Virus record (IMG/VR): IMGVR_UViG_3300030410_000009
Location: 1 to 35,817 of that record
From: a virus
Reading direction: 5' to 3' (one strand)
DNA: 35,817 nucleotides
Shown here: positions 29,708 to 35,817 of the stretch, piece by piece
Numbering within the stretch: position 1 is the stretch's first letter
Layout: each line of letters opens with the position of its first letter
Notes under the pieces: model-generated
Databases searched by the model: none
Told to the model about the DNA's origin: nothing
Seen by the model: the letters and a program-made list of their open reading frames with translations, nothing else
Made by a program: the position numbers and the translations under genes

Positions 29708-31244
29708 CATAGATTACATTTTAAAACTCAAAGATCAGTTTAGCGGAACCTTTAACAAATTCGATAAAGGGGCACAAGGTGTTGATTCTAAAATGAAACA
29801 AATGAAATCGTCCACTGTTGCGATGGGTTCAATTATTGCTACGGGTGCGGTGGCTGTTTTTAGTGCTATTGTTGGAGGTGTTACAAAGGCTTATCAAGCC
29901 ACTGCGAGATACCAGGATTTAATGACTGGATTTACTGTAATGCTTCACGGCAATGCAGAACAAGCCAAATCACTAGTAGATGAAATTTATCGAATGGGTA
30001 AATTTACCCCCTTTGAAAGTGCCGACATTTCAGAACAGGCGGAATACTTAAAATCAATGGGTGTTCAGACTAATAATCTAATTCCTTTACTTGGTAAAAT
30101 TGGGGACATCTCACTAGGCAATGGTGAAAAGTTTAAAACCATTTCGACCGTAATGGGACAAATAAACTCATTAGGCAAATTGCAAGGCCAAGACTTGAAG
30201 CAGTTGCAAGTTGTAGGGTTTAATCCACTTGTAACGTACGCTAAACGTTACGGAATAACTATGGAAGAAGCTCAAAAGCGTTCCTCCAAAGGTATGATTT
30301 CATTTGAAGAAACTGTAAAATCTTTAATGGAAGAAACAGGGGAAGGCGGCCAATTTTATAAAGGCATGGAAGCTGGAGCTAATAATTTGAATGCTAAAAT
30401 GGGCGGCTTAATGGACACAATAGATCAAATGTTCATCAAAATAGGAATTAGTGGAGGCGCTAATTTATTTGGTACAATAATAGATAATATCACATACGCT
30501 ATTGATTGGGTTAGCACTAACGGTGGCACTATTTGGGAGGCTTTTTTAGGTGGTTCGAGTGGTATGCTATCAAAAATAAAAGGGTATTTAGGTGCAATTA
30601 GTGATGCACTTTTTGGTAGTGGAGGATCAATACTTTCAAACATAACTAATGCGATATATGGTTTATTTACTGCACTTGCTCCAATAGGGGAGTTGGTAGG
30701 TTATATATTTGGTGAGGTTATGGCAATTTTTACTCAAATATTTGGCAATGGCGGTGGAATGTTAGATGCGTTTATTATGGCAATAGGAATATTTGCAAAA
30801 GTATTTTCATGGGTAGTTAAAAATTTATTTGATTTTGTGAATTGGCTAGTTACACCATTTAAAGCAATTATAGGATGGATTTGGTCTGCAATAAAACCAA
30901 TCGTTGGATTTATTGGTAAAGTGATGGGAGTTTCAGGAATGGGAAATCTCAATTTAAAAGAACCCGAAAAGGCGCAAGCCTATCAAGTTGGTGCTTATAA
31001 TTTTGGAGCCGATGCAGTAACTGGAGCAGGGGCTTCAAAGGGCGCGGCTTCTTCTAAAGCCTCAAGAGTTGGAGGTATTGCAGGGGGAAAACCGACAAGC
31101 GTTATAATTAATATTGATTCTTTGATTAAAGAAAACGTGAACCAAGTTAATAATGTTACTGGAGACGGTTTGCAGAAGTTTGAAAAGATGTTGACCGAAG
31201 CTTTACTACGAGTAGTAAACGATTCACAAATAGCAATACAATAA
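29697..31244 (+). CDS. Tail tape measure protein
   Basis: The 515-residue protein has the tape-measure pattern: an N-terminal helical region (DYILKLKDQFSGTFNKFDKG), a tape-measure domain with YRMGKFTPFESADISEQAEYLKSMGV and LQGQDLKQLQVVGFNPLVTYA (about 100-180), and several long hydrophobic segments (about 46-62, 310-350, 356-405). It sets tail length; 515 residues would correspond to a rather short tail of very roughly 75 nm by the usual 1.5 angstrom per residue rule. The start overlaps the frameshifted chaperone. Confidence 0.9.
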   Translation: MSTSIDYILKLKDQFSGTFNKFDKGAQGVDSKMKQMKSSTVAMGSIIATGAVAVFSAIVGGVTKAYQATARYQDLMTGFTVMLHGNAEQAKSLVDEIYRMGKFTPFESADISEQAEYLKSMGVQTNNLIPLLGKIGDISLGNGEKFKTISTVMGQINSLGKLQGQDLKQLQVVGFNPLVTYAKRYGITMEEAQKRSSKGMISFEETVKSLMEETGEGGQFYKGMEAGANNLNAKMGGLMDTIDQMFIKIGISGGANLFGTIIDNITYAIDWVSTNGGTIWEAFLGGSSGMLSKIKGYLGAISDALFGSGGSILSNITNAIYGLFTALAPIGELVGYIFGEVMAIFTQIFGNGGGMLDAFIMAIGIFAKVFSWVVKNLFDFVNWLVTPFKAIIGWIWSAIKPIVGFIGKVMGVSGMGNLNLKEPEKAQAYQVGAYNFGADAVTGAGASKGAASSKASRVGGIAGGKPTSVIINIDSLIKENVNQVNNVTGDGLQKFEKMLTEALLRVVNDSQIAIQ

Positions 31245-31858
31245 TGGAGTTTCAGGAAAACCCTTTAAACAAGGCTAATAAATTAAACGACTTTAATCTC
31301 CCTATTACGGGTAGTTTAGGCGTTCCAAATAAGCCAGAATTTACCCTTGCTGTATTTGGGTTGAGTGCTTTAAAAAACGTTCTATTAAAAAACGATGCTG
31401 AAAATATAGATACGCAAGTTGGAACCACTCGATACGGTGCTCCAATCTTTAAATTTAGTGAAGTAAAACTAAGCACCAGCAATACGGAATTGTTACTAGA
31501 TACGGCTATACTTTCAATAAGCCAATCTAAGAACATTGTTACAACTACATTGCAGGGACGAGATGGAACTGTAAAGGAATATATAAGCGATGGAGACTAT
31601 GAAATAAACATAAAAGGCGTTTTGGATTCTGGCAATATGTTTGTGTATCCTGAGGCTTTAGTAAAACGACTAAAAAGCATTTGTGATATTAAGGGCAATA
31701 TTCAATTAAGAAGTCCTTTCTCTGAAATGCTAGGGATAACAGAAGCAGTTATTACAGGGTATTCATTTAGCCAAGTGCCAGCAGGTTACAATGTACAACC
31801 ATACGACATTACGTTACTTTCAGATGTTCCACTAATAATAAAAGCGCAACAAGATTAA
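31244..31858 (+). CDS. Tail protein, DUF6046-like
   Basis: The 204-residue beta-rich protein has a long central domain with FKFSEVKLSTSNTELLLDTAIL and the C-terminal SQVPAGYNVQPYDITLLSD. Proteins of this outline follow the tape measure in Bacteroidota phages (DUF6046) and take the place of Mu gp43-type proteins, joining tail tube and baseplate. It shares single bases with both neighbours (31244, 31858). The name is by position and pattern. Confidence 0.6.
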   Translation: MEFQENPLNKANKLNDFNLPITGSLGVPNKPEFTLAVFGLSALKNVLLKNDAENIDTQVGTTRYGAPIFKFSEVKLSTSNTELLLDTAILSISQSKNIVTTTLQGRDGTVKEYISDGDYEINIKGVLDSGNMFVYPEALVKRLKSICDIKGNIQLRSPFSEMLGITEAVITGYSFSQVPAGYNVQPYDITLLSDVPLIIKAQQD

Positions 31859-32856
31859 TGTTTATTTTAAAATCTAAAATAACGATAATAGGGAGCGATA
31901 CGTTTGTATTTACAAGCGTTAATGAATGTAATATTCAAAAGAGTTGGAAAAGCCTAACTCAAAAAGGAAGTATTAAAATAGCTAGGAAAATCACTTGGAT
32001 TGGTAGCAATGGTCTTGTAAGCGACAAGCCTTTGATAAAAAGAGGCGATAAAATTAAAGTAGAGTTAGGGTATGAGCCAAATTTAACCACGTACTTTGAT
32101 GGGTACATCACAAAAGTAGGTATTAATAACCCTTTAGAAATTGAATTTGAGGATTCAATGTGGAAGTTAAAACAGCAAATGATTGAAAAGTATTCTGTTA
32201 AAAAGACAACAATTAAAGCATTACTAAATGACTTGATTACAGATTACGAAATTGTTGCTGTGGATGCTGATATTGGTAAATTTAGCGTTTCAAACTCAAG
32301 TGTTTCGCAGGTTTTGGAATACATAGAAAAGAATTACGGATTAATAAGTTATTTTGTTGACAACATTCTTTACTGTGGAATGGCTTATTATACAGGAGAT
32401 ACAGCGTACACGGGTGGAGATTCAGTAAAATTTAAGTCAAAAACAGTATATCGTGAAGTTGGTAATTCAATAATTGAAAATGAATTGCAGTACAATTATC
32501 CAAGTGACGAACCTATCAGCGTAAAGTGTATTTCTATGAATAGCGATAACACTAAAACAGAAACAACTTTTGGCATAAGTGGGGGAACTGTGCGTACATT
32601 ACATTTCTTCAATAAGAGTGAAACCGAAATGAAGAAATTAGCAAAAAACGAAGTAGCAAGGTTGCAAGCGGACGGCATTAGTGGCAGCTTTAAAACGTTT
32701 GGAGATATTCAGATAAATTTCGGTGATTCGATTGATATTTACGATCCGCAAAATGAGAATATTAAAGGAAGTTATTTTGTTGATGAAGTTGAATATTATT
32801 TTGGAGTTGATGGATTCAGACAAGATGTATCACTAGATAGGAAAAGTGGCGTATGA
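31858..32856 (+). CDS. Baseplate hub protein, gpD/gp44-like
   Basis: The 332-residue protein resembles T4 gp27/P2 gpD-type hubs. The first beta domain includes IKRGDKIKVELGYEPNLTTYFDGYITKV (about 60-87), the late-control D signature, then IEFEDSMWKLKQ. A helical middle with LNDLITDYEI follows, and the C-terminal region has FGDSIDIYDPQ and KGSYFVDEVEYYFGVDGFRQDV. It forms the trimeric platform above the spike. It overlaps the spike gene by four bases. Confidence 0.85.
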   Translation: MFILKSKITIIGSDTFVFTSVNECNIQKSWKSLTQKGSIKIARKITWIGSNGLVSDKPLIKRGDKIKVELGYEPNLTTYFDGYITKVGINNPLEIEFEDSMWKLKQQMIEKYSVKKTTIKALLNDLITDYEIVAVDADIGKFSVSNSSVSQVLEYIEKNYGLISYFVDNILYCGMAYYTGDTAYTGGDSVKFKSKTVYREVGNSIIENELQYNYPSDEPISVKCISMNSDNTKTETTFGISGGTVRTLHFFNKSETEMKKLAKNEVARLQADGISGSFKTFGDIQINFGDSIDIYDPQNENIKGSYFVDEVEYYFGVDGFRQDVSLDRKSGV

Positions 32857-33338
32857 GCTTAAAAGAAGTAATGAGAGCAATCCAAACAGAGCAATCAATA
32901 CAATCTACGCTTTGTAAAGTCGTTAGTGTAGATGGGTTGCTATGCGATTGTAGTCCAGTTAATGGGAACGCTGATATACTAGAGGTTCGATTGAATGCAA
33001 GCGGATTAAATGGATTTGTAATTACGCCAAAGGTTGGTAGTTATGTGATGGTTACCAGGTTTGAAAGATTTGAAGCATTTATAAGTTCGTTTTCAGATGT
33101 TGATAAAATAGCCTTTAACGGTGGCGCAAATGATGGTTTGGTACTAGTTAATAAACTAATTGACAAATTGAACGCATTGGAAAATAAAGTAAATTCAATA
33201 ATCAGTACATTCAATACGCACGTTCACGCAGGAGTAATAATAGGTTCAGACTTAAGTGCAGTAACACCTACGTTAGTGGCAGGAGCATTAACTCCAACTA
33301 TTAAAAGTGATATTGAAAACGCAAATATAACACAATGA
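32853..33338 (+). CDS. Baseplate spike (membrane-puncturing) protein, gpV/gp45-like
   Basis: The 161-residue protein has an N-terminal OB-fold-like domain (residues about 15-85) with VDGLLCDCSPVNG and KVGSYVMVTRFE. A helix with INALENKV-like spacing (KLNALENKVNSIISTF) follows, then a C-terminal segment with THVHAGVIIGS. The HxH pair (HVH) matches the iron-binding tip motif known from P2 gpV and Mu gp45 spikes, although here it precedes a further 40 residues. It would form the trimeric needle. Confidence 0.75.
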   Translation: MSLKEVMRAIQTEQSIQSTLCKVVSVDGLLCDCSPVNGNADILEVRLNASGLNGFVITPKVGSYVMVTRFERFEAFISSFSDVDKIAFNGGANDGLVLVNKLIDKLNALENKVNSIISTFNTHVHAGVIIGSDLSAVTPTLVAGALTPTIKSDIENANITQ

Positions 33339-33613
33339 GAACGGATTTGATTTTAGAAAACGGAGATTTGAAAATAGATGGCAATGATTTTGTTATCAGT
33401 GTTTCAGATCAGCAAAATTCTGAATTAATTATTTATTCAGAAAAAGGATGGTTTAAATTAAGTCCGTTTCTTGGCTGTGCAATTAATTCAAGATTAAACT
33501 CTAAAACAGATGTTAACGCAATAACACGATTAATAAAAAGCGAATTGTTAACAGACGGGTATTCAAATGTGAATGTTTTGGTACAGGGCGATAAAATAAG
33601 CGTTGCAATATGA
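33335..33613 (+). CDS. Baseplate wedge protein, gp25/gp46-like
   Basis: The 92-residue protein starts RTDLILENGDLKIDGNDFVIS, the repeat of beta hairpins typical of Mu gp46-like wedge proteins. It contains WFKLSPFLGCAINSRLNS, then a helical RLIKSELLTDG. The GWFKLSPFLG block corresponds to the conserved Gx-R/LG core of gp25 relatives. Size and position behind the spike gene agree. Confidence 0.78.
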   Translation: MRTDLILENGDLKIDGNDFVISVSDQQNSELIIYSEKGWFKLSPFLGCAINSRLNSKTDVNAITRLIKSELLTDGYSNVNVLVQGDKISVAI

Positions 33614-34107
33614 TAATTCCTTACGGTTCTAACATTTGGGATAATGCGGTATTTACGGGTATTGAAAATGCTATATCAATAGTATACCTTACTTCTGGCT
33701 GGGATAGTGATTTATCTGATTTATGGGTTACGAATATTCCGCTAATTGAAAATAAAAATATTGAAATTATTGAGTACAAGCCCAAGATTTCACCAATTCA
33801 ATACGTATTTAAAGCTATTTCTAATCAATCTCCGTACGACTTGGCAATACAGTTATACGCCGATGTTAGTAAAGCTTTGTTAATAGGTTATGGAATGGAT
33901 TCTTATATTCCAGTTGGAACAGAATTTAAGCAAACTACGACAGATTATAAAAAAGTATTTACTGACAAAATTGTCAGTGATTCTATAATTTATTCAACCG
34001 ATTTAGGTATATTGGACACAAATAACAATGTTGAAACATTTAAAATTTTAACAGAGTCAATGAGTCCGATTATTACAGAAGATAATAATAACATTGTATG
34101 GATTTAA
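33610..34107 (+). CDS. Hypothetical baseplate protein
   Basis: The 165-residue protein lies in the baseplate cluster, overlapping genes on both sides. It has PYGSNIWDNAVFTGIENAISIVYLT at the start and PYDLAIQLYADVSKALLIGYG in the middle. It may stand in for a wedge or tail protein I element. No family could be assigned. Confidence 0.6.
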   Translation: MIIPYGSNIWDNAVFTGIENAISIVYLTSGWDSDLSDLWVTNIPLIENKNIEIIEYKPKISPIQYVFKAISNQSPYDLAIQLYADVSKALLIGYGMDSYIPVGTEFKQTTTDYKKVFTDKIVSDSIIYSTDLGILDTNNNVETFKILTESMSPIITEDNNNIVWI

Positions 34108-34322
34108 AGATAAGTGATTTGCCGTTAGCCTCAACAATAACGGGCACAGAATACGCACCAGTAGTGCAGGGGGGCGTTACTAAAAAAACATTAGTATCTG
34201 GTTTTGGTGGTATAAGCACTCCTTCAAATCCCACATCAATACAATATTGGAAAGATGCGAATAACGTTGTGTGGAAAGTAACAATAGGCACTGATGGAAT
34301 ATTTCAATCACAATCAATTTAA
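34098..34322 (+). CDS. Short fibre-attachment-domain protein
   Basis: The 74-residue protein begins DLKISDLPLASTITGTEYAPVVQ and continues GGVTKKTLVS. This is the well-known N-terminal phage-fibre motif (ISxLPxA-x-TGxExxPVVQxGxTKK), which normally attaches a fibre to the baseplate. Here it stands alone with only a short tail (QYWKDANNVVWKVTIGTDG). It may be an adaptor between baseplate and the large fibre. It overlaps the upstream gene by ten bases. Confidence 0.6.
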   Translation: MDLKISDLPLASTITGTEYAPVVQGGVTKKTLVSGFGGISTPSNPTSIQYWKDANNVVWKVTIGTDGIFQSQSI

Positions 34323-34325
34323 AAA

Positions 34326-34562
34326 ATGATTATACAAATAGAATTATCGAACGCAAACGAACTAGATTTATTATGTGGCTCGGAATTATTACCTGCTCAA
34401 TCTTCACTTGGCAAACCGATAAAGATTTCGACTAACCAAATATTAGAGTTTATTAAATCTAGCCCAATAAACTCCTTTAAAATGATTACAAGCGGAACTA
34501 ACGCAGATCAAGTATTGATAACTTTAACAGACGATTTTACATTCCAATTCACAAAAATTTAA
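34326..34562 (+). CDS. Second short fibre-attachment-like protein
   Basis: The 78-residue protein starts MIIQIELSNANELDLLCGSELLPAQSS and continues KPIKISTNQILEFI. It echoes the upstream attachment motif in degenerate form (ELDLLCGSELLPAQ for TGTEYAPVVQ). It is tightly placed one base before the large fibre gene and may be another adaptor. Confidence in function is low; the frame is well supported by spacing. Confidence 0.55.
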   Translation: MIIQIELSNANELDLLCGSELLPAQSSLGKPIKISTNQILEFIKSSPINSFKMITSGTNADQVLITLTDDFTFQFTKI

Positions 34563-34563
34563 C

Positions 34564-35817
34564 ATGAAAAAAATACTCTTACTATTATCAATCGTTTTCG
34601 TTACGGCTACGACTTTTGGACAGGCTACCGGATATGTATTACCCAACTTTGCAAGCTCTGGAAGCATTGGCACAGCGTCCACAACAGTTGATGTGTACTC
34701 ACGTATTAACATTAATCAAACAACCCCTTCAATTACTTTATCCATTCCAAATCCAACAAATACGAGCACTAAAGTTACTGAGGTGTGGGTTGGTAATATT
34801 GGTACAGTATCATTTTCTCTTGCTCATTGTGGAGTGATAGATACGGCAACATGTGTCATATTAAAATGGACAGGGAGCAATTATTCAGTTATCGGCCGAA
34901 AGGCTGTTACGTCTGGATCGGGAACAGTAACAAGCGTATCAATAGTTTCCGCTAATGGAGTAAGTGGAGCTGTATCAAATCCAACAACAACACCAGCGGT
35001 TACCTTATCGCTAGGTGCAATAACACCAACAAGCGTAGTAGCTTCAGGAGCCATTTCAGGATCTAATATTTCAGGAACAAATACTGGCGATCAAACAAAC
35101 ATAACGGGTAACGCAGGAACAGTAACTACCAATGCTAATTTAACGGGTGACGTAACAAGTGTAGGTAATGCAACAACGCTTTCAACAACATCGGTAACAG
35201 CAGGCAGTTACACTAATACTAATATAACAGTCGATTCTAAAGGCAGACTAACAAGTGCATCGAACGGCACAGGTGGCGGAGGTGCTCCAACAGGCGCAGC
35301 AGGCGGCGACTTAGCAGGCACATACCCAAATCCAACGGTTGCCGGCCAAGTTGTAAAATCGGTTGTACTGAATACTCCGAACGTTATATTCGCTAATCCC
35401 GTAACATTTACAACTGCTACCAATACAGCAACGGGAACACTTGCATTAAATGCACAGGCTGCAAAGACAGTTCTTGCAGGCCCTTCAACAGGATCGACAG
35501 CAACGCCAACATTTAGGGTGTTAGTTCCAAATGATATTCCTACACCACAATCATTGGGAACATTGTTTTCTTTATCTGGCGCACAATGGAATAGTGCAAC
35601 AATACCAACCACATTTACAAAAGTTGGATCTGGAACATATACTTTCGGTTCGAACAAGCTTGTTATTTCTGCTGGCTCAGGATCGTTCACAGACTACGTT
35701 TACTATACATCATATCAATCTAATTTAAATGATGTTAGTGTTAAGATGGTATATACTCTTGACAATGCTAACACGATGGGAACTGGAATCACTGTTTCTA
35801 AAATAGGAGGAACAGTG
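34564..35817 (+). CDS. Tail fibre, N-terminal part (continues at position 1) with a signal-peptide-like start
   Basis: This is codons 1-385 of the 1143-residue fibre, plus the 99 repeated bases. It has no stop and joins the 1-2277 part in frame. The first 21 residues (MKKILLLLSIVFVTATTFGQA) look like a Sec signal peptide of Bacteroidota type (FGQ end), which is odd for a phage structural protein. Later come phage fibre repeats: GTVTSVSIVSANGVSG, LTGDVTSVGNATTLS and NITVDSKGRLTSAS, then the PTGAAGGDLAGTYPNPTV motif. These are common in tail fibres. The start is the only ATG near the upstream stop. Confidence 0.85.
   Translation, partial: MKKILLLLSIVFVTATTFGQATGYVLPNFASSGSIGTASTTVDVYSRININQTTPSITLSIPNPTNTSTKVTEVWVGNIGTVSFSLAHCGVIDTATCVILKWTGSNYSVIGRKAVTSGSGTVTSVSIVSANGVSGAVSNPTTTPAVTLSLGAITPTSVVASGAISGSNISGTNTGDQTNITGNAGTVTTNANLTGDVTSVGNATTLSTTSVTAGSYTNTNITVDSKGRLTSASNGTGGGGAPTGAAGGDLAGTYPNPTVAGQVVKSVVLNTPNVIFANPVTFTTATNTATGTLALNAQAAKTVLAGPSTGSTATPTFRVLVPNDIPTPQSLGTLFSLSGAQWNSATIPTTFTKVGSGTYTFGSNKLVISAGSGSFTDYVYYTSYQSNLNDVSVKMVYTLDNANTMGTGITVSKIGGTV
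35719..35817. repeat. Terminal direct repeat, right copy (circular closure)
   Basis: These bases are identical to bases 1-99. The fibre reading frame runs through both copies without change, consistent with an assembly overlap of a circular sequence rather than a genomic terminal repeat. Confidence 0.95.

Noticed and set aside
35208-35690. Long reading frame on the minus strand (160 codons) opposite the fibre
   Set aside because: It mirrors the low-stop composition of the Thr/Ser/Gly-rich fibre repeats; there is no promoter, no plausible domain, and the plus-strand frame is clearly real.
34564-35817. Diversity-generating retroelement acting on the fibre
   Set aside because: No reverse transcriptase gene and no template/variable repeat pair with adenine-specific differences were seen.

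Overview
The window is a complete, circularly closed genome of a tailed phage that infects a member of the Bacteroidota, most likely a Flavobacterium-like host. The last 99 bases (35719-35817) repeat the first 99 exactly, and the gene running off the right end continues in frame at position 1, so the real genome is a circle of about 35,718 bp cut inside the tail-fibre gene. The host assignment is an inference. It rests on the AT-rich composition, several promoters of the Bacteroidota type (TTTG, about 20 bp, TAnnTTTG), export signals ending in AQ or GQ, and protein families typical of Bacteroidota phages.

Layout. (a) 34564-35817 joined to 1-2277: a 1143-residue tail fibre with a signal-peptide-like N-terminus, phage fibre repeats and an SGNH/GDSL esterase-like domain. 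(b) 2288-4754: lysis region with two small membrane proteins (holin candidates), a T4-type lysozyme, a membrane protein, an unknown protein and a possible one-piece spanin, closed by a terminator. (c) 4793-5704: a control region. Its only leftward transcript passes through a tRNA-like structured RNA (5629-5438) and one small gene (5374-5171). Leftward and rightward promoters overlap at 5658-5704. (d) 5727-16936: rightward early and replication genes, many of them tiny and overlapping. They include an ERF single-strand annealing protein, a small XRE repressor, two HNH proteins, a DUF4373-type initiator with an iteron-like repeat cluster, a primase-helicase, a DUF1064 nuclease-like protein, a protein with a DnaA domain IV-like region, and two paralogous small basic proteins. 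Two structured RNA elements lie here (7871-7948 and 8835-8930). (e) 17078-34562: packaging and virion genes of a Mu-like contractile-tailed phage: small and large terminase, gp36-like connector, gp29-like portal, gpF-like minor head protein, virion morphogenesis protein, tail terminator-like protein, baseplate J-like protein, protease/scaffold, major capsid, sheath, tube, frameshifted tail chaperones, tape measure, baseplate hub, spike and gp25-like wedge.

How it works together. Early rightward promoters (5675-5704, 6009-6040, 9138-9169 and probably 13575) would make recombination, replication and regulatory proteins. Three copies of a 17-bp palindrome, TTTAGAWTNAWWCTAAA, lie at the start of the terminase operon and of the protease-capsid operon, so one phage regulator probably controls both late blocks. 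The virion would be a contractile-tailed myovirus with a relatively short tail, judging by its 515-residue tape measure. No integrase, transposase, DNA polymerase, CRISPR array or reverse transcriptase was found. Mu-like morphogenesis is therefore combined with a non-transposing, T7-style primase-helicase replication module, and the lifestyle cannot be settled from the sequence.
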